From positions 34,656-98,655 of the forward strand of contig NZ_JAHRXF010000022.1 in the NCBI RefSeq assembly GCF_019104725.1: a DNA stretch of 64,000 nt, read 5' to 3'. The position numbers and the translations under genes are program-made. Of this stretch, positions 36,482-45,262 are shown piece after piece (position 1 is the stretch's first letter; each line of letters begins with the position of its first letter). The notes beneath the pieces were generated by a model. It was not told where the DNA came from. It made no database searches and saw only the letters and a program-made list of their open reading frames with translations. Origin of the DNA: Streptomyces corallincola. Its GTDB lineage: Bacteria; Actinomycetota; Actinomycetes; Streptomycetales; Streptomycetaceae.

Positions 36482-37422
36482 GCGCCCCCCACGGCACCAC
36501 CGACGACACCGGCGGCGGCACCCGCAGGCACACCGCCCTCCCCAAGGCGCGGATTCTCGTGGAGGCCCTGCCCTGGCTCACCCGGCACCACGGCCGCACC
36601 GTCGTCATCAAGTTCGGTGGCAACGCGATGATCGACGACGAGCTGAAGGCCGCCTTCGCCCAGGACGTCGTCTTCCTGAGGCACGCCGGGCTCCGTCCCG
36701 TCGTCGTGCACGGCGGCGGCCCGCAGATCAGCGCCGCCCTCGACCGGCACGGCATCGTCAGCGAGTTCAAGGCCGGGCTCCGGGTCACCACCGAGGACGC
36801 GATGGACGTCGTACGGATGGTGCTCGCCGGGCAGGTGCAGCGCGAGCTGGTCGGACTGCTCAACGCGCACGGCCCGCTCGCCGTCGGCCTCACCGGCGAG
36901 GACGCCCACACCATCACCGCCACCCGGCACCTGCCCGAGATCGACGGCGAACGCGTCGATATCGGCCGGGTCGGGGAGATCACCGCGATCGACACCGGCG
37001 CCCTGGAGGCGCTGCTCGACGACGGTCGCATCCCGGTCGTCTCCTCGATCGCCCGTTCCCAGGACGACGGACATGTCTACAACGTCAATGCTGATACGGC
37101 GGCTGCGGCACTCGCTGCGGCACTGGGCGCCGAGACCCTCATGGTCCTCACCGACGTCGAGGGACTCTACGAGGACTGGCCCCACTCCGACGAGGTGATC
37201 AGCCGCCTCACCGCGAGCGAGCTGGAGAAACTCCTCCCGGACCTGTCCAGCGGCATGGTGCCGAAGATGCGGGGCTGTCTGCACGCCGTACGCAACGGGG
37301 TGCGCACCGCCCGCGTCATCGACGGCCGGGTCCAGCACTCCATCCTGCTGGAGATCTTCACCGACGAGGGCATCGGCACGATGGTCGTGCCCGACGACGA
37401 CGCGGAGGGAGCGCGGTCATGA
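36478..37422 (+). CDS. argB: Acetylglutamate kinase
   Basis: 314 aa. Amino-acid kinase fold: VVIKFGGNAMIDDELK, VVVHGGGPQIS, and NVNADTAAAALAAALGAETL near the nucleotide site. Second step of arginine synthesis. An N-terminal extension of about 30 residues is present, as in arginine-inhibitable hexameric enzymes, so feedback inhibition is likely. Overlaps argJ and argD by 4 nt each. Confidence 0.97.
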   Translation: MSAPHGTTDDTGGGTRRHTALPKARILVEALPWLTRHHGRTVVIKFGGNAMIDDELKAAFAQDVVFLRHAGLRPVVVHGGGPQISAALDRHGIVSEFKAGLRVTTEDAMDVVRMVLAGQVQRELVGLLNAHGPLAVGLTGEDAHTITATRHLPEIDGERVDIGRVGEITAIDTGALEALLDDGRIPVVSSIARSQDDGHVYNVNADTAAAALAAALGAETLMVLTDVEGLYEDWPHSDEVISRLTASELEKLLPDLSSGMVPKMRGCLHAVRNGVRTARVIDGRVQHSILLEIFTDEGIGTMVVPDDDAEGARS

Positions 37423-38618
37423 CCGCCAACGAAGAGCTGACCGGGCGCTGGCAGGGCGCGCTCATGGACAACTACGGCACCCCCGCACTGCCCCTGGTGC
37501 GGGGCGCGGGCACCCGCCTCTGGGACGCCGACGGCACCGCGTACCTCGACTTCGTCGGCGGTATCGCGGTCAACGCCCTCGGGCACGCCCACCCGGCCGT
37601 GGTCGAGGCCGTCAGCCGCCAGATCGCCTCCCTGGGGCACGTCTCCAACCTGTACGTCGCCGAGCCGCCGGTCGCCCTCGCCGAACGCCTGCTGAAGCTG
37701 TTCGGCCGCGCCGGGCGGGTCTTCTTCTGCAACTCCGGCGCCGAGGCCAACGAGGCCGCCTTCAAGATCGGCCGGCTGACCGGCCGCACCCACATGGTCG
37801 CCGCCACCGGCGGGTTCCACGGCCGCACGATGGGCGCCCTCGCGCTCACCGGCCAGCCCGGCAAGCAGGAACCGTTCCTCCCGCTGCCCGGCGACGTCAC
37901 GCACGTGCCGTACGGCGACGCACAGGCGCTCGCCGCCGCCGTCACCGAGGAGACCGCCCTCGTCGTCATCGAGCCCATCCAGGGCGAGAACGGCGTCGTC
38001 GTCCCCCCGCCCGGCTACCTCAAGGCCGCCCGCGCCATCACCGCCGCCACCGGCGCGCTGCTCGTCCTGGACGAGGTGCAGACCGGCGTCGGCCGCACCG
38101 GCGGCTGGTTCGAGTACCAGGCCCACGACGGGGTCCTGCCCGACGTCGTCACCCTGGCCAAGGGGCTCGGCGGCGGCCTCCCGCTCGGCGCCACCGTCGC
38201 CTTCGGCCGCGCCGCCGACCTGCTCCGGCCCGGCCAGCACGGTACGACCTTCGGCGGCAACCCCGTCGCCTGCGCGGCCGGGCTCGCCGTGCTGGACACC
38301 ATCGAGGGCGAGGGCCTCCTCGACAACGTCAAGCGGCAGAGCGGCGCCCTGCGCGACGGTGTCGAAGGGCTCGGACACCCGCTGGTGGACCATGTCCGGG
38401 GCGCCGGACTCCTCCTCGGTATCGTGCTCACCGGGCCGTACGCACCTCAGGTGCGGCAGGCGGCCCAGGATGCCGGGTTCCTGGTGAACGTGCCCGCTCC
38501 CGACGTCGTACGGCTCATGCCGCCGCTCAACCTCCGCGACGACGAGACGGCCGCGTTCCTGCGGGCACTGCCCGGCATCCTCGACGCGGGTCACGGGGAC
38601 GGACGAGCCGGGGAATGA
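37419..38618 (+). CDS. argD: Acetylornithine aminotransferase
   Basis: 399 aa PLP class III transaminase. Contains FCNSGAEANEAAFKIGRLTG, the cofactor Asp in LLVLDEVQTGVGRTG, and the Schiff-base Lys in VTLAKGLGGGLPLGAT. Converts acetylglutamate semialdehyde to acetylornithine. ATG overlaps the argB stop by 4 nt; argR follows after 7 nt. Confidence 0.97.
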   Translation: MTANEELTGRWQGALMDNYGTPALPLVRGAGTRLWDADGTAYLDFVGGIAVNALGHAHPAVVEAVSRQIASLGHVSNLYVAEPPVALAERLLKLFGRAGRVFFCNSGAEANEAAFKIGRLTGRTHMVAATGGFHGRTMGALALTGQPGKQEPFLPLPGDVTHVPYGDAQALAAAVTEETALVVIEPIQGENGVVVPPPGYLKAARAITAATGALLVLDEVQTGVGRTGGWFEYQAHDGVLPDVVTLAKGLGGGLPLGATVAFGRAADLLRPGQHGTTFGGNPVACAAGLAVLDTIEGEGLLDNVKRQSGALRDGVEGLGHPLVDHVRGAGLLLGIVLTGPYAPQVRQAAQDAGFLVNVPAPDVVRLMPPLNLRDDETAAFLRALPGILDAGHGDGRAGE

Positions 38619-38625
38619 GACGACG

Positions 38626-39171
38626 ATGAGCCAGGCGCAGGACCACCAGCAGGCGGCGGGTGCCGGGCCCGCCGTGCCGCAGACGCGTACCGCCCGGCAC
38701 CGGCGGATCGTGGACATCCTCAACCGGCAGCCCGTGCGGTCGCAGAGCCAGCTCGCCAAGCTGCTCGCCGACGACGGGCTGAGTGTCACGCAGGCGACGC
38801 TCTCGCGGGATCTCGACGAGCTGAACGCGGTCAAGATCCGCAACGCGGAGGGGGATCTGATCTACGCGGTGCCCAGCGAGGGGGGGTTCCGCACTCCGCG
38901 CGCCCCGCTCGGCGAGTCCGCCAAGGAGGAGCGCATGCGGCGGCTCTCCGCGGAACTCCTCATCTCCGCCGAGGCGTCCGCCAACCTCGTCGTCCTCCGC
39001 ACCCCGCCCGGCGCGGCCCAGTTCCTCGCCTCCGCCATCGACCAGGCCGAACTCCACGACATCCTGGGGACCATCGCCGGTGACGACACGCTGCTGCTGA
39101 TCAGCCGTGATCCGGTGGGTGGGCAGTCGCTGGCCGACCATCTGCTGCGGCTGGCCCAGAACGCGACGTGA
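38626..39171 (+). CDS. argR: Arginine repressor
   Basis: 181 aa. Winged HTH (RSQSQLAKLLADDGLSVTQA, TLSRDLDELNAVKIRNAEG) and C-terminal hexamerisation/arginine-binding domain (QAELHDILGTIAGDDTLLLI). Last gene of argCJBDR, so its level follows the operon it controls. Likely binds the AT-rich boxes before argC and argG. A ~25-residue N-terminal extension is typical of the streptomycete proteins. Confidence 0.96.
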   Translation: MSQAQDHQQAAGAGPAVPQTRTARHRRIVDILNRQPVRSQSQLAKLLADDGLSVTQATLSRDLDELNAVKIRNAEGDLIYAVPSEGGFRTPRAPLGESAKEERMRRLSAELLISAEASANLVVLRTPPGAAQFLASAIDQAELHDILGTIAGDDTLLLISRDPVGGQSLADHLLRLAQNAT

Positions 39172-39219
39172 CTCCGTCGGTTCGGGGGCGGTTCGGGGGC
39201 GGGGCTTCTGTATCGACAC

Positions 39220-39265
39220 CGGCCGCGGGTACGCCGTGGCCGGTCGCGCAGTTCCCCGCGCCCCT
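39220..39265. repeat. 46-bp dispersed intergenic repeat, copy 2
   Basis: 42/46 identical to 21181-21226. Here it lies between the convergent stops of argR and the apbE-like gene, followed by GAAAGGCGGCTGCGCC. May contribute to transcription termination by hairpin formation. Confidence 0.8.
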
Positions 39266-39288
39266 GAAAGGCGGCTGCGCCGCCCCGG

Positions 39289-40092
39289 TCAGCCCAGCCA
39301 GGAGCTCAGGCCGTCGGTGCACAGGACTTCGTCCCCGGCCGTGATCAGGAGCGCCTCCACGTCCGGTAGGGACTCCAGCCAGGTCAGGCCCGCTCGCGCG
39401 CTCATGGCGAAGGCCGCAGTGGCCCAGGAGTCGGACCAGGTGAGGTGGGGGGAGAGGACGGTGACGGCGAGGAGGTCGGTGACGGCGGGGCGGGCGGTGC
39501 GGGGGTCGATGATGTGGGGGCCGCGTTCGGCGGTGCCGGAGGTGGCGACGGAGAGGGCGGGCGCACCGGAGGCGGAGACGACGGCGGCCAGGCCGCCCGG
39601 GCGGAGCGGGTCGGACACCCCGACCCGCCAGGCACGGCCGTCCTCCGGGATTCCCAGCAACTGCACGTCGCCGCCCCCGTTCACACTGACCCCGCACACC
39701 CCGTCCACCCCGGCCAGCGCACGGGCCGCGCGCTCCGCCGACCAGCCCTTGACGATGCCGGTGGGATCGAGGGAACCGAGATAGCGGGGGCTGAACCAGC
39801 CGCCGCTGACCCGTTCCGCCTCGGCGGCGAGCGCCAGCACCTCGGCGACCTCGGGAACACACTCCGCGACGGTCAGCTCACCCCGTACCAGCCGGGACAC
39901 CTCACTGTCCTCGCGGTAGGTCGAGAAGACCGCGTCCATCCGGTGCAGCTCCGCGACCGCCTCGGCGAGCGCGGCCCGGACCGCGCCGGGCTCCCCGCCC
40001 CGTACGTCGAAGGAGAAGACGGTCCCCATGACCTCCTCGGCGTGCCGTACGGCCGCCGGGACCCCCGCCCGCTCCGCCACCGCCTCAGCCAC
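39289..40092 (-). CDS. FAD:protein FMN transferase (ApbE)
   Basis: 267 aa. Attaches FMN covalently to Thr/Ser of FMN_bind proteins, using FAD and Mg2+. Visible: VMGTVFSFDV near the start, ELHRMDAVFSTYREDSEVSR, GIVKGWSAERAARAL, VNGGGDVQLLG and IIDPRTARPAVTDLLAVTVL. No signal peptide is evident, so it may flavinylate substrate before export or act by another route. GTG at 40092 overlaps the stop of its probable substrate gene by 8 nt, which supports coupling. Confidence 0.9.
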   Translation of the reverse strand: MAEAVAERAGVPAAVRHAEEVMGTVFSFDVRGGEPGAVRAALAEAVAELHRMDAVFSTYREDSEVSRLVRGELTVAECVPEVAEVLALAAEAERVSGGWFSPRYLGSLDPTGIVKGWSAERAARALAGVDGVCGVSVNGGGDVQLLGIPEDGRAWRVGVSDPLRPGGLAAVVSASGAPALSVATSGTAERGPHIIDPRTARPAVTDLLAVTVLSPHLTWSDSWATAAFAMSARAGLTWLESLPDVEALLITAGDEVLCTDGLSSWLG

Positions 40093-40867
40093 CGGCCCTG
40101 TCCAGCGCGGACTGGAGGGACTTCTTGTAGCCCTCGCTGGTGTAGGTGGCGCCCGAGACGCTGTCGATGCGGGCCGAACCGGCGGCCACCGCACGCGCGT
40201 TGAGCTTCGGGACCGCGTCGGCGGTCTTCTGGTCGCTCAGCCCGCCCTGCGGTGCCCGGACGGCGGCGGCACGGGTGAGCTTCCCGTCCGTGACGGTGAC
40301 CCGCACCTGTACGTCCCCGTACTCGGTCCGTACGACGTCCCCGGTCACCGTGCGCGGAGCCGACGGGTCCGCGGACGCGCGGGCGGCAGCGGCGGAGGCG
40401 CCCGCCGGTTCCGTCCTGTCCAGCGCGGACTGGAGGGATTTCTTGTAGCCCTCGCTGGTGTAGGTGGCGCCCGAGACGCTGTCGATGCGGGCCGAACCCG
40501 CCGCCACCGCCTGCCGGTTGAGCTTCGGGACCGCGTCGGCGGACTTCGTGTCGCTCAGCCCGCCCCTCGGTGCCCGGACGGCGTCGGCGCGGACGATCCT
40601 CCCGCCCGCGACCGTGATCCGTACCTGTACGTCCCCGTACTCGGTCCGCACCACGTTCCCCGTGACGGTCGCGGACCCGGCGGGCACACCACCGGCCTGG
40701 CCGCCCTGCGCGGACTCCCGGGCCCCCGCCGACGCGCCCGGCACCGCGCCCGTCGCCTCCGACGCGGCCGGACCGCCGCCCGGCTTCAGCGACAGCAGCA
40801 GCACGACACCGGACACCGTGGCGGCCGTGGCCAGCACGATCCGGCGCAGGGGGTGACTCTTCCTCAT
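40085..40867 (-). CDS. Membrane-anchored protein with two tandem FMN_bind domains
   Basis: 260 aa. N-terminal signal anchor (about 11-27, VLATAATVSGVVLLLSL), Ala/Gly-rich linker, then FMN_bind domain 1 (about 67-151) and 2 (about 173-257). Each carries the ApbE target motif SGATYTS (132-138 and 238-244), with Thr135 and Thr241 the predicted flavinylated residues. The domains are near-identical copies, and the DNA of their ends repeats at 82 of 83 positions. An extracytoplasmic electron carrier is predicted. It lies 17 nt after the flavocytochrome gene and is coupled to apbE. Confidence 0.9.
   Translation of the reverse strand: MRKSHPLRRIVLATAATVSGVVLLLSLKPGGGPAASEATGAVPGASAGARESAQGGQAGGVPAGSATVTGNVVRTEYGDVQVRITVAGGRIVRADAVRAPRGGLSDTKSADAVPKLNRQAVAAGSARIDSVSGATYTSEGYKKSLQSALDRTEPAGASAAAARASADPSAPRTVTGDVVRTEYGDVQVRVTVTDGKLTRAAAVRAPQGGLSDQKTADAVPKLNARAVAAGSARIDSVSGATYTSEGYKKSLQSALDRAGG
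40098..40498. repeat. Internal duplication in the FMN_bind gene
   Basis: 83-bp segments 40098-40180 and 40416-40498, 318 bp apart, differ at one position. They encode the two C-terminal ends of the FMN_bind domains (RIDSVSGATYTSEGYKKSLQ in each). The near identity at synonymous sites indicates a recent duplication or ongoing gene conversion. Confidence 0.95.
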
Positions 40868-40884
40868 CGCGTGGCAGCTCCCGC

Positions 40885-42267
40885 TCACATCTCGAAGGAC
40901 TCTTGGTGGATACGGCGCGCGGGAACCCCGGCGTCGCGCAGCGCCTCGAACACCGACTGCGCGAATCCGGGCGGCCCGCACAGGAACACGTCGTGCCGCT
41001 CGATGTCCGGGACCTTGCGCCGGAGGTTCTCCGCCGAGATGTCCGGACGCTCGCCCTCGGGGCTGTTCACCGCGTACATCAGCCGCGCCCCGCGCTCGGT
41101 GGCGATGGCCGCCAGCTCACTCCAGAGCGCCAGGTCCTGAGTCGTGTTGGCGCGGTACAGCAGGGTGATGTCACCGGCCGCGCCGGGCAGCGTCTCGAAC
41201 AGCGCCCGCATCGGCGTGATCCCCACCCCGCCCGCCACCAGCAGCACCTTGCCCCGGCTGCGCCGCTGGGCGGTCAGCGCGCCGTACGGCCCCTCGGCCC
41301 ACACCCGCGTACCGGGCGTCAGCGCGCGCAGCCCCGCGCTGTGGTCCCCGATGGCCTTCACGGTGATCCGCAGCATCTCCGGCCGGGGCGCCGCCGACAG
41401 CGAGTACGGGTGCGAACTGAACCGCATGCCCGGCGCGAGGAACCGCCAGCGGAAGAAGTGCCCCGCCTCCGCGCCCATCCGGTGCAGTCTCCGGCCCCTG
41501 ATCAGCACGGACACGATGCCCGGCGTCTCCTCGATCACCGCTTCCACCCGCAGCCGGTGCCGCAGGTTCAGCCGGACCGGGACCAGCACCCGGTACCAGA
41601 GCACCAGCGCGGTCACCCCGCCGTACAGCGCGTACCAGAAGGTCGTGGCGACCGGCTCCACCGCGAAGTCGTTCCCGGCGGCCACCTGGTGCCAGAACGT
41701 CAGGAACACCGCCGCGTACGTCAGCAGGTGCACGTGGTACCAGGTGTCGTACGGCAGGCGGCGGCGGACCGGGCCGACGGAGCTGAGGCCGATCAGCACC
41801 AACAGGCCGGTGCCGACGGCCGCTTTGGTCATGCCGGGCAGCTGCTCGACCGACTCGACGGTCTGCGTCACCAGCCCCGACAGCGGGCGTCCCGCCTGCC
41901 GGGCGTACCCCCACATGGTGAGGAACACGTGCGCCACGACCAGACTGAGGGTGTACCGGCCGCTCATCGCGTGCCAGCGCGCGACCCGGTCCGAGCCGAC
42001 CCGCCGCTCCAGCGCGGGCACGCGGGCCATCTGGAGCACCACCAGCGCCATCAGGTAACCCGCCAACAGCCCGGTGATACGGCCCGCGTTGACGATGCGG
42101 GCGGTGTCGTCCGCGATGGACGGCGTGTTGTGCCACCAGAGCCACAGCACGGCCGCCGCCCCCGCCCAGACCACGAGGAGCAGCGGGACGGCGGGCGACC
42201 GGCGCGGCCGGATGCGGCGCATCGTCTGACGGCGGGCGGCACGTCCGCCGGCGAGTGTGGTGGTCAC
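40885..42267 (-). CDS. Ferric-reductase-like flavocytochrome (heme b transmembrane domain plus FAD/NAD domain)
   Basis: 460 aa. Six predicted helices in the first 240 residues carry paired His residues on helices (RWHAMSGRYTLSLVVAHVFL; WYHVHLLTYAAVFLTFWHQV) that could ligate two b hemes. The cytoplasmic reductase half has the FAD motif HPYSLSAAP, the NAD(P) motif GGVGITPMRALFETLPG, and FLCGPPGFAQ. It would move electrons from NAD(P)H across the membrane. GTG at 42267 follows GGAGGA. Directly precedes the FMN_bind and apbE genes, so the flavinylated domains are the probable acceptors. Confidence 0.9.
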   Translation of the reverse strand: MTTTLAGGRAARRQTMRRIRPRRSPAVPLLLVVWAGAAAVLWLWWHNTPSIADDTARIVNAGRITGLLAGYLMALVVLQMARVPALERRVGSDRVARWHAMSGRYTLSLVVAHVFLTMWGYARQAGRPLSGLVTQTVESVEQLPGMTKAAVGTGLLVLIGLSSVGPVRRRLPYDTWYHVHLLTYAAVFLTFWHQVAAGNDFAVEPVATTFWYALYGGVTALVLWYRVLVPVRLNLRHRLRVEAVIEETPGIVSVLIRGRRLHRMGAEAGHFFRWRFLAPGMRFSSHPYSLSAAPRPEMLRITVKAIGDHSAGLRALTPGTRVWAEGPYGALTAQRRSRGKVLLVAGGVGITPMRALFETLPGAAGDITLLYRANTTQDLALWSELAAIATERGARLMYAVNSPEGERPDISAENLRRKVPDIERHDVFLCGPPGFAQSVFEALRDAGVPARRIHQESFEM

Positions 42268-42394
42268 GTGTACGGTTCCTCCGGGACTCGACCCCTGGCC
42301 CAGAGATACGCACCGCACACGCCCGGTGTTCACCCCGGCCGGGAACCTCCGCCGAACCGTTTCCCCGGCCCCGCCCCGGCCCGCACCCGGCGGC

Positions 42395-43096
42395 TCAGTA
42401 CCGGGTCACCCCCGTCGCCCCGCCCGCCGTCCCGATCGCCAGGTGCGGGGAGCGGGCCGGGTCCGCCCACGCCAGGACCGCGCGCATCGCCTCCTCCGGC
42501 ACCGACACGCACCCCGCTGTCGCACCGCGCCCGTTGACGTGCAGGAAGATGCCCGCGCCCCGGCCACGCACCGGACGCCGGTAGTTGAAGCCGACGACCA
42601 GGGCGTGGGCGTACTGCGGGTCGTAGGCGGCGAGGTGTTCGGACTCGGCGGGGCGGCAGTCGGCGGGGAGCGGGTCGGCCCAGCGGTTGTAGGCGGTGGA
42701 GGCGTTGTCCTCGCACCACCAGGCGGTGTCGGTGACCCGCCGGTAGGCGGTACGGGTGCCGGGCGGGGCCGGACGGATGCCGAAGGCGAACGGGAGGTCG
42801 TAGAGCCCGGTGGGTGTCGTGCCGGTGCCCTGCTGTCGTGCCGTGCCCTCCACCAGGCCGCCCGCCCCGAAGCGGGCCGGTGCCGAACCGGCCGCCGTCC
42901 AGGTCCCGTCCCGCAGGTCCCACCAGGTGACCGTGCCGGTGGTGGACCCGGTGTCCGGTGCCTCGGCGGTGATCAGCTGGCTCCCGCCGCCGGTGTCGGC
43001 CATCCGTGCGGGCAGTGGTTCGCCGCGTCCGCCGGGGGCGGTGGCGCCGAGCGCGCAGAGGGATGTCAGGGCCAGGGCGAGCAGGCGGGAGCGCAT
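42395..43096 (-). CDS. Secreted L,D-transpeptidase-like (YkuD fold) protein
   Basis: 233 aa with a Sec signal peptide (MRSRLLALALTSLCALGA). The conserved C-terminal motif GIFLHVNGRGATAGCVSVPE matches the His-x(n)-[S/T]-x-G-C-x-S catalytic pattern of the YkuD family, with Ala replacing the usual His before Gly-Cys. GTTPTGLYDLPFAFGI is the typical TP-x-G strand. It may crosslink or trim peptidoglycan, or be a related amidase. It starts 3 nt after the PNPOx gene stop, so they share a transcript. Confidence 0.82.
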   Translation of the reverse strand: MRSRLLALALTSLCALGATAPGGRGEPLPARMADTGGGSQLITAEAPDTGSTTGTVTWWDLRDGTWTAAGSAPARFGAGGLVEGTARQQGTGTTPTGLYDLPFAFGIRPAPPGTRTAYRRVTDTAWWCEDNASTAYNRWADPLPADCRPAESEHLAAYDPQYAHALVVGFNYRRPVRGRGAGIFLHVNGRGATAGCVSVPEEAMRAVLAWADPARSPHLAIGTAGGATGVTRY

Positions 43097-43099
43097 GGC

Positions 43100-43687
43100 T
43101 CAGACGGTAGAGGGAGGCAGCGGCAACGGCAGTCCCGGCAGGCCGTCGATGCTGGTGGCGATGTGGTCCTTCTTGGCGAAGTACGCGTTGAGCGACGCGT
43201 CGTCCTCGCGGGCGAAGCGCTTGCCGTGCAGTTCGCGGTCCGCCTCGTACGCCATGCGGGGGACCGCGTAGCCGCAGCTGTCGCGGATCAGCTCGGCGTG
43301 CACGACGATCACGGCGCGCAGTCCGTGCCGGCTCGGGTCGATGTCCGGGAAGCGGGCGAGGAGAGCGGCGAAACGGGGGTCGTCGCGGAAGACCGCCTCG
43401 CCCGTGCCGTGCACGCGGACGATGTTCGGCGGGCCCTGGAACGCGCACCACATGAGGGTGATGCGGCCGTTCTCCCGCAGATGGGCGACGGTCTCGGCGT
43501 TGGACCCGGCGAAGTCCCGGTAGGCCACGGTCAGTTCGTCCAGGATCACGAACGAGCCCTTGAGGCCCTTGGGGGAGAGGTTGACCGTGCCGTCCGCCGC
43601 GAGCGGGGCGGTCGCGGTGAAGAAGAGGGGCTGCTCCTCGATGAACGTGCGGAGCCTGCCGTCGATGCGTTCGTAGGTCTTTCCCAT
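43100..43687 (-). CDS. Pyridoxamine 5'-phosphate oxidase-fold flavoprotein
   Basis: 195 aa split-barrel protein: MGKTYERIDGRLRTFIEEQP, VNLSPKGLKGSFVILDELTV, GRITLMWCAFQGPPNIVRVH, GTGEAVFRDDPRFAALL. Probably binds FMN, F420 or heme; substrate unknown. A true PdxH would have different C-terminal residues. ATG at 43687 is preceded by GGAGA. Upstream is the 21-bp repeat array and the argG promoter, transcribed the other way. Confidence 0.83.
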   Translation of the reverse strand: MGKTYERIDGRLRTFIEEQPLFFTATAPLAADGTVNLSPKGLKGSFVILDELTVAYRDFAGSNAETVAHLRENGRITLMWCAFQGPPNIVRVHGTGEAVFRDDPRFAALLARFPDIDPSRHGLRAVIVVHAELIRDSCGYAVPRMAYEADRELHGKRFAREDDASLNAYFAKKDHIATSIDGLPGLPLPLPPSTV

Positions 43688-43762
43688 GTCTCCGGATTCT
43701 CGCGCGGACTCCTTCGGCCGTCTCAGGATTTCGCGGGCGGGGTCGGGGGCGCGCCACCCTCC

Positions 43763-43846
43763 GCCGCCCTCCGCCGCCCACATGCCGCCCTCCGCCGCCC
43801 ACATGCCGCCCTCCGCCCCCGACGTATCGCCCTCCGCCGCCCACGT
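43763..43846. repeat. Four tandem 21-bp units between the PNPOx gene and argG
   Basis: Units at 43763-43783 and 43784-43804 are identical (GCCGCCCTCCGCCGCCCACAT); 43805-43825 and 43826-43846 are diverged copies of the same length. The frame stays open on both strands, but there is no coding signal of its own. A variable-number locus between strains is plausible. Confidence 0.9.
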
Positions 43847-43869
43847 GCCGCCGTCACCCGATCGTGCGA

Positions 43870-43910
43870 TTGACGAATCATGCGGAGTTCTGCATACTCA
43901 TGCATAACAG
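43870..43910 (+). promoter_or_regulatory. argG promoter with ARG-box-like operator
   Basis: TTGACG (43870-43875), 17-nt spacer, CATACT (43893-43898). CATGCGGAGTTCTGCATA and the adjoining CATGCATAAC repeat the TGCATA core seen before argC, covering the promoter. ArgR repression is the expected control. Confidence 0.72.
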
Positions 43911-43935
43911 CGCAACGCATTGTGAGGAGAAACCC

Positions 43936-45129
<1,194 letters not shown>

Positions 45130-45262
45130 CCGGCGCGCCCGTCCGGCCGCGCCCGGCCCGGCCGCCCGTCCCCACGCACTAGCCTGACGACCGCCTCCCC
45201 AGCCCTCCGGCGCGGGGAGGCGGTCGCACACCCGGACCCGATCCCCCCGAGGAGCAACGCAA

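Noticed and set aside
43688..43860. CRISPR-like array at the 21-bp repeats
   Set aside because: Units are contiguous with no unique spacers and no cas genes are present, so it is a simple tandem repeat.
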